Positions 26,506 through 36,565 of a stretch of 64,000 nucleotides of DNA are shown piece after piece (positions within the stretch are counted from its first letter, which is position 1; every line of letters starts with the position of its first letter). This stretch comes from Bacteroidota bacterium. GTDB taxonomy: Bacteria > Bacteroidota > Bacteroidia > Bacteroidales > JACABE01. The stretch spans positions 151,780 through 215,779 of the forward strand of contig JAPLDQ010000019.1 in the NCBI GenBank assembly GCA_026391675.1, in the 5' to 3' direction. The notes beneath the pieces were generated by a model. The model saw only the letters and a program-made list of their open reading frames with translations. It searched no databases and had not been told where the DNA came from. Both the position numbers and the translations under genes were made by a program.

Positions 26506-26536
26506 AAGTACTTAGAGTACTTGGAGTACTTAAAGT
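26506..26536. repeat. 31-bp repeat, right copy
   Basis: Identical to 25182-25212 and 42 bp upstream of the exchanger start, so it lies in its promoter region. Confidence 0.85.
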
Positions 26537-26644
26537 TATAGTAATTAATACCTTCTCAAAGTTAATCATAAATCAATTATATCTGTGTACTATTTAAAAC
26601 AAAAGTGTTAAGATATTTTTTCCAGTTTCCTGATTTCTGATTCT

Positions 26645-26690
26645 TATTTACTACTGCCTAATGCCTACTGCCTAATACCTATTGCCTCTT
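26645..26690. repeat. TGCCTAATGCCTACTGCC low-complexity repeat
   Basis: Four or five 9-10 bp units; related to 19416-19440. Confidence 0.65.
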
Positions 26691-27777
26691 ACTCACCTTC
26701 TTTCTGATGTTTTTTAACCTCATGGTCTTTATGCCGGAGAAAGATTTTAGCTTCTGCCGGTGTACCCAACAATATAGCAATCCAACGCGTTTTCTCTTTC
26801 TGTTCCAGTATAATTTTTATGGTCATCGTAATAGGAACCGAAAGAAACATACCCACTGTACCTAATATAAAACCCCAAAAGAGCAAGGAAAGAAATACAA
26901 CCATGGTTGATAATCCTAATCCTCTGCCCATTATCCTGGGCTCAATAAAGTTTCCGAGTACATTGTTAACCAGCATAATTGAACCCAATGTCCAGAGTGC
27001 GCCACCAGTACCAAGTTGCACTAACGCAAAGAGGACAACAGGAATTGCTGCAATAATAGAACCGATATTCGGAATATAATTCAGCAATGCAACTATCAAT
27101 GCCCATAACAGTGGATAGTCAACGCCAATAATTACAAAAGCTATATAGACCAAAATCCCGGTTAACAGACATAACATCGTTTTTATCCATAGATAGTGAC
27201 GGATATTTTGAATAATGGTTGAAATATATGAAATGGATTCATTTCCTGTCATAATTGCTTTTGCTTTTACATTAAAGCTCCCGAATTCCATTAAAATAAA
27301 CAGGAGGATAAGAAAAACAAGAAATGTATTGCCCAGCATACTTATTAATTCATTCATTGCTAGGGCAGTAAATTCCAGTATTTTTTCAGGCTGGAAAACA
27401 GTTAACATTTGATCCTGAGGAATTTTTATGCCATTCGCATTTAAATACTGAATAAATGTGTTGCTGATGGTTTTAAGCGCAGTTGTATATTTAGATACAT
27501 TGCCTGAGAAAGAAGACAATGTCCCTCCTATCAGAAATGTAAATCCGGAGAATAACAAAATAAGACTCAGAATCACAATAAGCAATGCAAGCCATTTTGG
27601 GAATTTCTTTTTCTGCAGGAATGAAATGGGTTGTGCACAGATTATACTTACAAAAAGCGCAATTAAAAACGGATTGATAATTGCTTTTGCAAATAAAACG
27701 CCTGCAAAAATGATGATTAATGCAGCTATTATGATAATGGGTGATTGTACTGAATACCCGTTATTTTTTATTTCCAT
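26689..27777 (-). CDS. AI-2E family transporter (PerM/TqsA type)
   Basis: 362 residues with about eight membrane helices and the family hallmarks: the N-terminal pair of helices ending with ICAQPISFLQKKKFPKWLAL, the long soluble region (about 90-150), ALLNYIPNIGSIIAAIPVVLFAL, and NNVLGNFIEPRIMGRGLGLSTMVVF near the end. The family includes AI-2 exporters, Na+/H+ antiporters and permeases with unknown cargo, so no substrate is claimed. The charged C-terminus is cytosolic. It may be read in tandem with the upstream tamL gene (57-bp gap). Confidence 0.92.
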   Translation of the reverse strand: MEIKNNGYSVQSPIIIIAALIIIFAGVLFAKAIINPFLIALFVSIICAQPISFLQKKKFPKWLALLIVILSLILLFSGFTFLIGGTLSSFSGNVSKYTTALKTISNTFIQYLNANGIKIPQDQMLTVFQPEKILEFTALAMNELISMLGNTFLVFLILLFILMEFGSFNVKAKAIMTGNESISYISTIIQNIRHYLWIKTMLCLLTGILVYIAFVIIGVDYPLLWALIVALLNYIPNIGSIIAAIPVVLFALVQLGTGGALWTLGSIMLVNNVLGNFIEPRIMGRGLGLSTMVVFLSLLFWGFILGTVGMFLSVPITMTIKIILEQKEKTRWIAILLGTPAEAKIFLRHKDHEVKKHQKEGE

Positions 27778-27834
27778 TATAAAACCTCCTGATTATTTTT
27801 AATGTATTCTAACTTATCGTTTTACTGATTTTTT

Positions 27835-30138
27835 TTAAAAAGGATACCCAATAGCAACATTTAATATCAAATTATCTTTACGCCATGCTGAACTTAAAAC
27901 GTTGATCTGATCGATTACCCATCTTTTATTTTCCTGTAACCAGGGTTTTCTGAGTGGTGTAGCTAAATCGAAACGTAAAATAAAGAAGGACACATCAATT
28001 CTTAGCCCAAAACCTGCACCAACAGCTATTTCTTTAATAAATTGCGAATATAAAAAAGAACTCCCTATAGTGGAAGGATTGGATGGCAGCAACCAGATAT
28101 TTCCGCCATCTACAAATAAACCTCCCTTAAAAAAACGGAATATATTAAAACGATATTCGGCATTCAGTTCCAGTTTTACATCCCCACCCAATTGCAAAAA
28201 TCCTTTATTATCAGCATTTTGATGATACGTTCCCGGTCCAATGGAATTTATCTGAAATGCACGTATACTATTAGGTCCGCCACTGAAGAATTGCCTGATA
28301 TAGGGCAATGTGGAAGAATTGCCGTAGGGTCTGGCCACGCCCATATAAGCTCTCAAAACCAGTTTATTTTTATTTTCAAAATTGTAATAGGTCCTTGCAT
28401 CCAGACTTATTTTAGCAAATTGTGAATATACAGAACCTATAACACTTAAAGGATGATCAGCGGAAATACTTTCTCCTGCTAATATTTTTGAGAACGAAAT
28501 TAAATTTCCGGCAACTTCTGCATTGAAGTTAAAATAGTATTGCGCTTTTTTATCCAATATACTCTGTTCGTCGTAAATAAATGAATACGTTGCTCCTGCA
28601 ATAAACTGTTCTTCATAACTCTTTTTAAGAAAAGGATTTGTGGCAAGTATTGCCGTAAATTTATCTGATTTGTTTAAAATGGACGTATAGCTTATACTTA
28701 TTGGATTTAATTCATGCTGCTTTTTAAAATCATTTTTCCACTTAAAACCATAAATAAACTGCAGGGTATGCATATCGAAATAATCTATTCTTTTTGTATA
28801 ATTATAGGAAAGCAGGAAATTTGTTTTCGGTATGAATTTACTGTTGGTTCTGTTTAAATTAAATGGGACAACAAAGCGTGGAAAAGTAAGTTCCATTTGT
28901 GGATTTATAGAATATGAATAAAGGTTTTCGCCCTTTCCGAAAAATTGTCCTTCAAAAGATCCGGCCAGACTCAATTTCAAGAATTCAGCACCTTTAAAGG
29001 TATTTCTGTTCAAAAAACTTACATCCAGTCTGGGTCCCATATAATTATTGGATTTAGAAACCACTTCAACTTCGGCTCTGAAAGTGCGCTTTGGCATAGG
29101 TGTCATCAATATAGTAACATCCAAAAAACTTACTGCTGAAGTATCACTATCGCTGAATTTCAGTCTTACAAATTTAAAATTACCCATCGACATCAGCCGG
29201 TTCAGTGTAATTTCATGTTTTTCTCTGGAATAGCGTTCGTATTTCTTTAAATAAATTGATCTTGATATCACATCAGGCCTGATTTTCATATCTGCTTCTT
29301 TTCCAAGAAAAAAACAATTATCAGATTTGACGGTATCAGAAATAGTAACATCATCTTTATCCAGTGAAAAGTCCTGATCAATAAATACTCTATTTATGAA
29401 AAATACTATTAAAGCATTATAAGGGACATCATCTTTTATCTTCAGACTTAATGTTACCGATTGATCTGCAGCAGCTGTATCCGCTTTAAACATCAGATAT
29501 TCAGGACTAAAGTAAAAGTAACCATTTTTTTTCATGAAAGCATCTATGCGGATTCTTTCGTTTTTAAGCATATTTAAGTTATAATCATCGCCGGGTTTTA
29601 TCAATGAATTATCTTTCTCTGAATTAATAAAATTATTTAAATTAATATCCCAGGTTGCATAAATAACTTCTTTCACAATATAAGGCTTATGGATATTTGA
29701 TGTATAAATAATTTTTGCCTTACGTTTTTTTTCAATGATTTTGAAAGCAGTAGAACTTTTGAAAATACCTATATTAAATAGCTTTGCATCAATAAAATCA
29801 GAAGTAAGCCGGGGTTTTACCTGACTTATCAATACAGGAGGTTCTCCCAGATTCTTAAGCCACTTATTGAATTTGCTTTTTGGAGCTTGACCTGCTATCC
29901 CATAAAGCCATAATTTTTGACGCATCCATAATACTTTCTGGTTTGGTTTAGGACGAAGTGCTTCTTCAGCAGTTGATTTAATAAATCCTTTATTTTTTAT
30001 TTTAACAGAAGATTCAAGTCTTATTTCTGCTCCGCTATATAGCTTTTCACCTTTTGGCAAATACCGCGTACCACTGCATGCTGTCATTAGCAGACAAATC
30101 AAGAAAAGAAAATATTTAGTTGACTTTGAATGTGTCAT
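27835..30138 (-). CDS. tamL: TamL-type lipoprotein, BamA/TamA superfamily outer-membrane protein
   Basis: 767 residues. The lipoprotein signal peptide (lipobox LMTAC, Cys near 21) is followed by GTRYLPKGEKLYSGAEI, POTRA-like periplasmic domains (to about residue 380), and a 16-strand barrel with the C-terminal LILNVAIGYPF. In the barrel FFSGGPNSIRAF matches the conserved loop-6 (V/I)RGF-like motif. Bacteroidota replace TamA by such a lipidated homologue that works with TamB in lipid or protein transport to the outer membrane. The ATG overlaps the TGA of tamB by 4 bp, so the two are translationally coupled. Confidence 0.92.
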   Translation of the reverse strand: MTHSKSTKYFLFLICLLMTACSGTRYLPKGEKLYSGAEIRLESSVKIKNKGFIKSTAEEALRPKPNQKVLWMRQKLWLYGIAGQAPKSKFNKWLKNLGEPPVLISQVKPRLTSDFIDAKLFNIGIFKSSTAFKIIEKKRKAKIIYTSNIHKPYIVKEVIYATWDINLNNFINSEKDNSLIKPGDDYNLNMLKNERIRIDAFMKKNGYFYFSPEYLMFKADTAAADQSVTLSLKIKDDVPYNALIVFFINRVFIDQDFSLDKDDVTISDTVKSDNCFFLGKEADMKIRPDVISRSIYLKKYERYSREKHEITLNRLMSMGNFKFVRLKFSDSDTSAVSFLDVTILMTPMPKRTFRAEVEVVSKSNNYMGPRLDVSFLNRNTFKGAEFLKLSLAGSFEGQFFGKGENLYSYSINPQMELTFPRFVVPFNLNRTNSKFIPKTNFLLSYNYTKRIDYFDMHTLQFIYGFKWKNDFKKQHELNPISISYTSILNKSDKFTAILATNPFLKKSYEEQFIAGATYSFIYDEQSILDKKAQYYFNFNAEVAGNLISFSKILAGESISADHPLSVIGSVYSQFAKISLDARTYYNFENKNKLVLRAYMGVARPYGNSSTLPYIRQFFSGGPNSIRAFQINSIGPGTYHQNADNKGFLQLGGDVKLELNAEYRFNIFRFFKGGLFVDGGNIWLLPSNPSTIGSSFLYSQFIKEIAVGAGFGLRIDVSFFILRFDLATPLRKPWLQENKRWVIDQINVLSSAWRKDNLILNVAIGYPF

Positions 30139-33100
30139 TTTTTGTTTTCTCCTTTCGATTCATCATTCTTATTTTTCGGTGCGCTGAAAAATTCCTTCCA
30201 GCTGTTAAAATCACGCACATATAAAACGCCAACACCCGTCTCAACCAATTGACCTTCCAACGCACCTTCATATTGATTGTGCCTGAATGCCTTTATTCTG
30301 TACCTGCCATCTTCAGTTATTCTGTATTCAATAGATACGTCACTGGTAATATCATTCATGGTATTCTGTTTTGCCCTGTCACCCTCAACATCGACACTTC
30401 CTCCAAGCTGAACCACTAATCTTTCATTAAAAAGCTGTTTTTTCACACCAATATCTACCTGTGTTCTGCCTGTAGCCTGACCTGCCAGAGATTCTTCATA
30501 TGACTGAATATCAAAATTTAATTCCACCCCCTGTAATACCTTAGAACCCCATTGATTTAACTGAGCTGACAACAGATTTCCAACGGTAGAACGAACTGCA
30601 GATACTGTTCCGTTTGATTCGGATTGAAATGGATTTTCCTGAATAAAACGTCCTAACACCAATAAAGCAAATACCTGTTTATTCAATGCCGAAGGATCTT
30701 CATTCAAAAGGTTCAATTTTGCATTTACAGCTCCGCCCAATATTCCTTTGTCTTCAGGTGCCAATTGTATTTCAAAGCTGATTTCAGGATGCATAATATC
30801 ACCTCTGAGTTTAAGTAAAACCAAAAAAGGATAACTTTGCTTGTATGCACTTTTATCGTCTGCACTCAGACCTATCATCTGATCAGCCACCAGATCATAA
30901 GGTGATGCGCGTACCGAATAAATGGCATTGATTGAAATATCTGCTTTCATTGGATCGCCACTCCAGGTTATAGTGCTTCCCTGTTCAATTTTAAATCTTT
31001 TTTTAATAACCGATTCCAATGAAACCAGATAACTGCCATCGTAAAGATTGTATGCACCGGTTAAACTCATTTTTCCACTGCGGTCAATGGTAAAACTCAT
31101 GGCAGCTTCCCCTTTAACTACCAAAGAATCGGATGATGATGGATCCATCAATAAACGAAGTGTTGCCTGTTTGTCAATTTCAATAACAGAGGAAATATCA
31201 ATACCTTTAAATAATGAAGTATTTTTTTGCTCTGCTTTCGTTTTACTTAAAATTGTATCAATTTTCGCAGCAACATCAAAATCAACCACAGCATTTCCTT
31301 TATCTTTTGTAAGCGTTTTTTCAGGTACGGCAAATGTAAAATTCGAACCTTTTTTCATTTTAACTTTTGCAACAACATGTGGAAGGGACATTGGTCCAAA
31401 TATATCTATTTTGCTATCAATAATCATTTGTCCGTAAAATTCAGGATTATCCTTGTCTGTAGTATTGAACAGCAGGAAATCCTTGGTATTCATCTGTAAA
31501 TTAAAAACAAAATCTTTAAAATGATTCATCTTAATTGAGCCATCAATAACTGCCTTATGCTTTTCAATATCTAAAATTGTAAATGAATCAAAATATATCC
31601 CATCTTTCTTTATTTTAATGGTTTCATGTTTCATTTCCAAAGGATTATTCAATGCAGCAGGGGATATTATTGCGTTATTAAATACCAGTTCACCTGTGAT
31701 ATCAGGAGACGATAAATTACCATCTATCAACAAATTACCACTAAGCGTACCCCTGGCATCAATAATATTACCTGACGAAAAAGCCTTGACCGTATTCAGT
31801 GAAAGCGATTGAATGGCAAGATTGAGATTAATTGTATTATTGCCATCTTTGGGGATAAAATTACCCTTCAGACTGAGTTTATTTTCGTCACCTGCTAATT
31901 TTAAATCTATAATAAACTTATCGGATGAAGGATTTTCAGCATTAAGTTGTATATCTCCAATGGCAATATTATGAAAAAATAATTTTGAAACGCTTACCGT
32001 TGCAACTAAACCATAGGTATTATTTTCTCTTTTCAGTAACAGATTACCATCCAGATTGCCTTTTACCAGACCTGAATCTTTTTCAATTATCCCGGAAATA
32101 TCCTCCAGCTTAAAATGCTTGAAGGCAATGTTCATATCATCATTAAATTTGTCGTGAACGGAAGCTATTTTGATATAACTACCTGAATTTTCGATAAAAA
32201 GATGATGTATTAAAAAGCCCTGTACTCCAAATTCAATATAATTATCGCCGGCAATATCCCAACGTTTATTCATCAGATAAAATTCCTTTGGTTCAAAACT
32301 GAGTTTGAAATTTTCATCTTCTTTTGTGATTTTTGTTTTGATGAATATTTTTTTGAACAATTTTTCATCAATAGAAGACAAATTGGCAGTTATGATTTTA
32401 TCTTCAATTTTTCCATCGAGAAAGAAATTATCAAGTTTTATTGTGGCATTTGAAACTTCATCACACGAAATTTTATAATTCATCACTTTTGGGTCACAAT
32501 TTACATTTACTGCTAAATCTTTTATTTCGATACTGCCAAAGTTTAAGTTTGCTGTTGACGCTTTTATTCTCAATTCGTTATTTATACTTTTATAGTTAGC
32601 AGTCACCACAGCTGTTTCAAAATCCTTTAACTGAGGCAATAATACTTCAGAAATTAAAGGATGATTGTAAAGCTTTAATTCAAATACAAAATCTTCCAGT
32701 TTGTTATTACTTTTCGATGGATTAGCTTTAGAAAACGGGAAATAGTTATTAATAAATTCATTAAGTTGTGAAGGCAATGCAAGCGGGAAAACACTTGCTG
32801 TATATTTTAAATCAATAATAGGGCAATTCACGGTTAATTCGCTTTTGCCTGTTTCGTTTTTAATCCCGATTAGCACTGAATCGAGTCTGTATTTTTTATC
32901 CTGATTCGCTATAATAATATTTGTAATGCAGGCATTACCGTTGAGATTACTCAATGAATCGCCTTTAAATTCGGCTGTTGCCTGTAGCCCAAATCTCAAA
33001 TCAATACCTGAAAAATTCAATTTCTGAAGATCAGCACCCAAAACATTCAGACTGAATTTATAGCTTTCTTTACCGGGATTAAGATTTGCCATACCATTAC

Positions 33101-35126
33101 ATTTTAAAACGGCATTTTTGTCATTCAGATTTATGTTTCCGGTTAGCTCCTGCCCTTTTATCTTTCCATCCAGCGTTAAATGATGATAGGTATATTTATT
33201 AAAAAAGGCTTCTGTCACATCAACTAATATTGAGGCTTTCATCGTTTTTACATCAAATCCCTGGCCATTGGCTTCAGCAATTAATGAAACAGGGCCATAC
33301 ATGGCTTTGTTTTTCAGCAAACTACCCAAATCGAATTTACTGAGTTCTGTTTTTGTCCTGAAATTTTTGCTTGTATCTGTAACAGCAAGGATATGGGCAT
33401 TTCCAAAACTGGTATTTATTGCCAGATCAGATGCAAAAGAAGTGAACTTACCGTTAAAAATGAGCTGCATATTTATGTTTTCAGGAAGCGCAATATTATT
33501 TGGCAATGATTCACCTAAAAGCATTTCAATATCCTGATTGCCAGTATTTATATTCATGTTTGGAACTTCAAACCAGGCCGTTTTATAATCAGGCAAACCA
33601 AGAATTCTAAAATCTGAAGCGATTGTAGTATTTATACCGGTACTGATTTGCAGGTTTTTAACATTAATATTCTTAAGTTTTCCATTAACAATTCCTGAAA
33701 CCAAAGTAATATTCATATTGTTTTTAAAAAACATCTGCTCGTTCAGTTTAGGATAAAAATATACGATTTCAGCATTTTGAAAACTTGATTTCTTAATTTT
33801 AAAATCCAGGGCCAGATTTTGTATGGAATCTTTCATTTCATTCAATGAGGTATAATTTAGCTGCAAATCAGCTTCTAAAGATGAGTTTGTGGTTTTTAGC
33901 TTAAGATTTTTTGCAACAATAATATGTTGATCCATACTAAAATCAGTCTGGAATTTTGTTATTGAAAATTTATGCTGATCTGTTGCAGTGAATTTTTTAA
34001 TTGAAATTTCAGTTTTGAGCTGAGAATAATTCAAATTATTGGCTTCAAGAGATAAATGATTGAATTCAAGGTGTGAAGCATCAAAACTATTCTTTGCTTG
34101 GGATTTATCTCCGCTGATATACACAACTGCATTTTCACTGAATTGTATATCCTTACAGGAAACTTTCCAGTTATTCGCTTTTTTTTCTGTTCCGGATATT
34201 AACTGAGTAGTGTCTTTCACAAATTTATCTTTGTTTATATAGCAAAATTTGCTTTTTGACAACATCAGCTTATTTAATTCAAGCACTTGTGTTTGAAGAT
34301 TGAGTATTCCTTTCTTCAATTCCAGTTGATTGATTGCAACCTCAATATTTTGATTGCTCACTTCATCTTTATAGTTCAACTTTGTATTGTTGATTTGAAT
34401 TAGTGTTGCCATTACTTCTGGTAAAACTGCTTGTGTTTTTTTATCGCTTGTAGTTGATGATTTTTTGGTTATTATATTTGCAGCTATTCCATCTACTTTA
34501 AATTCAGTTACATCAAAAAGCATTTTTTTGAGGTCTATCCTGTTTACTTCTATCTCTAGTTGATTTATGACTGTTGAAATATAAGCCCCTCCAAAATTAT
34601 CATCAAAAACAAAATGTATATTCTTTAATCCAATATCATCAATTGCAAAAGTCCAGGGTGATTTTGACGGAGGTTTTTCAATTTTCGGTTTAGTTGTATC
34701 GCTGAATGCTGTAATAAGAAAATTAAAATTAAAAAGAGAATCAGCTGTTTTGCGATTGATATGAATTACGGCTTGCTGTAATTCAAAATTGGTTATGTGT
34801 ATCTTATGACTGAACAAATCGCCAAATGAAATACCTGCTTTCAGCTTTCCTGCATATATCAGGGTATCTTTGTTCATATCCTCTAAAAAAAGGCCGTCTA
34901 TGACAACTGATTTAGGAAAGGAAATACTGATATTTCCAATTTCGACCCGGGTATGGGTTTTCTTGCTGATATAAGAAGTAGCAGTATCAACAATCTTATT
35001 TTGAATAGCAGGAATTTGAATAAGTATCGCAATAATAATGAATAACGACAGCATGGCTATTACTATCCATAAAATGAATTTTAAGGCTTTTTTAAGAAAA
35101 GAAACTGCTTTATTCCAATGTTTCAT
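30135..35126 (-). CDS. tamB: TamB / AsmA-like translocation and assembly protein
   Basis: 1663 residues: an N-terminal membrane anchor (about 17-37) followed by a long beta-rich groove (repeated beta-strands) and a C-terminal TamB domain with GSKVLQGVELNFDIQSYEE, QVDIGVKKQLFNERLVVQLGG and ASPYDLVADQMIGLS. Such proteins bridge the periplasm and pass lipids or outer-membrane proteins between membranes. It overlaps cbpM by 17 bp upstream and tamL by 4 bp downstream. Length is in the range of other Bacteroidota TamB proteins. Confidence 0.94.
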   Translation of the reverse strand: MKHWNKAVSFLKKALKFILWIVIAMLSLFIIIAILIQIPAIQNKIVDTATSYISKKTHTRVEIGNISISFPKSVVIDGLFLEDMNKDTLIYAGKLKAGISFGDLFSHKIHITNFELQQAVIHINRKTADSLFNFNFLITAFSDTTKPKIEKPPSKSPWTFAIDDIGLKNIHFVFDDNFGGAYISTVINQLEIEVNRIDLKKMLFDVTEFKVDGIAANIITKKSSTTSDKKTQAVLPEVMATLIQINNTKLNYKDEVSNQNIEVAINQLELKKGILNLQTQVLELNKLMLSKSKFCYINKDKFVKDTTQLISGTEKKANNWKVSCKDIQFSENAVVYISGDKSQAKNSFDASHLEFNHLSLEANNLNYSQLKTEISIKKFTATDQHKFSITKFQTDFSMDQHIIVAKNLKLKTTNSSLEADLQLNYTSLNEMKDSIQNLALDFKIKKSSFQNAEIVYFYPKLNEQMFFKNNMNITLVSGIVNGKLKNINVKNLQISTGINTTIASDFRILGLPDYKTAWFEVPNMNINTGNQDIEMLLGESLPNNIALPENINMQLIFNGKFTSFASDLAINTSFGNAHILAVTDTSKNFRTKTELSKFDLGSLLKNKAMYGPVSLIAEANGQGFDVKTMKASILVDVTEAFFNKYTYHHLTLDGKIKGQELTGNINLNDKNAVLKCNGMANLNPGKESYKFSLNVLGADLQKLNFSGIDLRFGLQATAEFKGDSLSNLNGNACITNIIIANQDKKYRLDSVLIGIKNETGKSELTVNCPIIDLKYTASVFPLALPSQLNEFINNYFPFSKANPSKSNNKLEDFVFELKLYNHPLISEVLLPQLKDFETAVVTANYKSINNELRIKASTANLNFGSIEIKDLAVNVNCDPKVMNYKISCDEVSNATIKLDNFFLDGKIEDKIITANLSSIDEKLFKKIFIKTKITKEDENFKLSFEPKEFYLMNKRWDIAGDNYIEFGVQGFLIHHLFIENSGSYIKIASVHDKFNDDMNIAFKHFKLEDISGIIEKDSGLVKGNLDGNLLLKRENNTYGLVATVSVSKLFFHNIAIGDIQLNAENPSSDKFIIDLKLAGDENKLSLKGNFIPKDGNNTINLNLAIQSLSLNTVKAFSSGNIIDARGTLSGNLLIDGNLSSPDITGELVFNNAIISPAALNNPLEMKHETIKIKKDGIYFDSFTILDIEKHKAVIDGSIKMNHFKDFVFNLQMNTKDFLLFNTTDKDNPEFYGQMIIDSKIDIFGPMSLPHVVAKVKMKKGSNFTFAVPEKTLTKDKGNAVVDFDVAAKIDTILSKTKAEQKNTSLFKGIDISSVIEIDKQATLRLLMDPSSSDSLVVKGEAAMSFTIDRSGKMSLTGAYNLYDGSYLVSLESVIKKRFKIEQGSTITWSGDPMKADISINAIYSVRASPYDLVADQMIGLSADDKSAYKQSYPFLVLLKLRGDIMHPEISFEIQLAPEDKGILGGAVNAKLNLLNEDPSALNKQVFALLVLGRFIQENPFQSESNGTVSAVRSTVGNLLSAQLNQWGSKVLQGVELNFDIQSYEESLAGQATGRTQVDIGVKKQLFNERLVVQLGGSVDVEGDRAKQNTMNDITSDVSIEYRITEDGRYRIKAFRHNQYEGALEGQLVETGVGVLYVRDFNSWKEFFSAPKNKNDESKGENKK

Positions 35127-35409
35127 AAAGTCTTAACCTGTTTCTGAGCGAAATAATTTCATTTTGCAATGCGATTTGCCGCTCTAATAAATGATTGATT
35201 GCTTCAATACCTTCGATGTTAATATCCAGTTCATGATAAAAACGGTGAATTTTTTCCAACTCCCGGATTTGATTTACTTTTACAAAATCAGTATTGCTAA
35301 TGCTAATAATTTCTACTAATCCGTTTGCCTGCAATAAACTGATAAAAGATATTTCGATATTATGAATTACACAAAATGACGCTAAAGATATTAATTTTTC
35401 GGTCTGCAT
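35110..35409 (-). CDS. cbpM: Chaperone modulator CbpM-like protein
   Basis: 99 residues with an N-terminal MerR-like winged-helix region (LISLASFCVIHNIEISFISLL), the middle HRFYHELDINIEGIEAINHLL and a C-terminal coiled-coil (IALQNEIISLRNRLRLYE). This matches CbpM, which binds the J domain of CbpA and inhibits it. It lies 20 bp after cbpA and overlaps tamB by 17 bp. Confidence 0.85.
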   Translation of the reverse strand: MQTEKLISLASFCVIHNIEISFISLLQANGLVEIISISNTDFVKVNQIRELEKIHRFYHELDINIEGIEAINHLLERQIALQNEIISLRNRLRLYETLE

Positions 35410-35429
35410 GGTTTCATTTCATTAAATTA

Positions 35430-36317
35430 TTATAGCTTAGCTAATTCAGCAATGAGTTCTTTTTGCTTTGCTGAAAGATTAGTTGGTATTTTAATTATAT
35501 AAGTCAGCTGTAAATCTCCAAATTCACCTTCTTTTTTATAAACCGGAAATCCTTTGCCTTTAAGATTTACTTTGGAGCCATTTTGTGTTTCGGGCTTTAC
35601 TTTAAGTTTTACTTGTCCGCTTAATGTATTGATAATGATTTCCCCACCTAATAATGCTGTGTATAAATCCAATTCCAGCGAAGTATATAAATTATTCCCC
35701 AGGCGCTTGAATTTAATATCATTAGCAACTGAAAACCCAATATATAAATCACCATTGGGACCACCATTAATGCCGAGACCACCATGTCCCGTAATTTTAA
35801 TGGTTTGTCCATTCTCGATACCGGCAGGAATAGTAATGCGTATATTTTTCCCGTTAACAGTAAGGGTTTGTTTGTGGGTTTTATAAGCATCAATCAGGTT
35901 TAACTGTAATTCAGCGTTATAATCTTCGCCCCTGAATCTTTGCTGACTGCTTCTGCCACTTCTTCCTCCTCCACCAAACATGGAGGCAAAGAAATCAGAA
36001 AAATCGTCTTCAGATTGAGCACCGGCATACCTTTGTCTGTTGGAATTTGATGATTGTTCCTGATATTGATCAGCTCTTCCTGATTCGGCTGAATTTTTCC
36101 AATCCTTACCATATTGATCGAATTTCTTACGTTTTTCAGGATCACTCAATACTTCATTGGCTTCGTTAATCTGCTGAAAATTCTTTTTAGCATCCTTATC
36201 ATTGGGATTTAAATCGGGATGGAACTTTCTGGCTAATTTTCTGTAAGCAGTTTTGATTTCCTTAGGTGTTGCTGTTTTATTAATCCCTAAAACTTTATAA
36301 TAGTCTACGAAATCCAT
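35430..36317 (-). CDS. cbpA: CbpA-like DnaJ-family chaperone
   Basis: 295 residues. The J domain (1-70) contains the HPD motif in RKFHPDLNPND. A Gly/Ser/Gln-rich linker (about 85-130) follows, then two C-terminal substrate-binding domains without the cysteine zinc finger of DnaJ, which defines the CbpA type. It would stimulate DnaK on unfolded clients, and CbpA proteins also bind DNA. It is the first gene of the cbpA-cbpM-tamB-tamL operon, behind regulon promoter copy B. Confidence 0.93.
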   Translation of the reverse strand: MDFVDYYKVLGINKTATPKEIKTAYRKLARKFHPDLNPNDKDAKKNFQQINEANEVLSDPEKRKKFDQYGKDWKNSAESGRADQYQEQSSNSNRQRYAGAQSEDDFSDFFASMFGGGGRSGRSSQQRFRGEDYNAELQLNLIDAYKTHKQTLTVNGKNIRITIPAGIENGQTIKITGHGGLGINGGPNGDLYIGFSVANDIKFKRLGNNLYTSLELDLYTALLGGEIIINTLSGQVKLKVKPETQNGSKVNLKGKGFPVYKKEGEFGDLQLTYIIKIPTNLSAKQKELIAELAKL

Positions 36318-36376
36318 TTGTTAGTGAGTTATTTTGAAATACAAAAGTTCATAAATAGTTATGAATTAGAATAGTA

Positions 36377-36442
36377 CTAAATTAGACATCATAAGCAAAA
36401 AAAGTATTACATAATTTCCGGAAACACTTACATAATTCACAC
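36377..36442 (-). promoter_or_regulatory. Regulon promoter copy B (cbpA-cbpM-tamB-tamL)
   Basis: Minus strand: GTGTGAATTATGTAA, 11 bp, AATTATGTAA, 22 bp, TAATTTAG (weak -7). It ends 59 nt before the cbpA start. Back-to-back with copy C. Confidence 0.82.
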
Positions 36443-36495
36443 AATTATTGCAAGTAAAATTGCAAGTAAATATTCCTTTTTTTTGATATAATTAA

Positions 36496-36561
36496 GTGTG
36501 AATGATGTAATTAATAATCAGAATTATATAAAGAAACTAAACACTCCAATTATTAAATTTA
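36496..36561 (+). promoter_or_regulatory. Regulon promoter copy C (AsmA-like gene)
   Basis: Plus strand: GTGTGAATGATGTAA (36496-36510), 11 bp, AATTATATAA (36522-36531), 22 bp, TAAATTTA. The only copy on the plus strand. The ATG at 36566 lies 4 nt after the -7 box, implying a leaderless mRNA. Confidence 0.82.
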
Positions 36562-36565
36562 CAGT

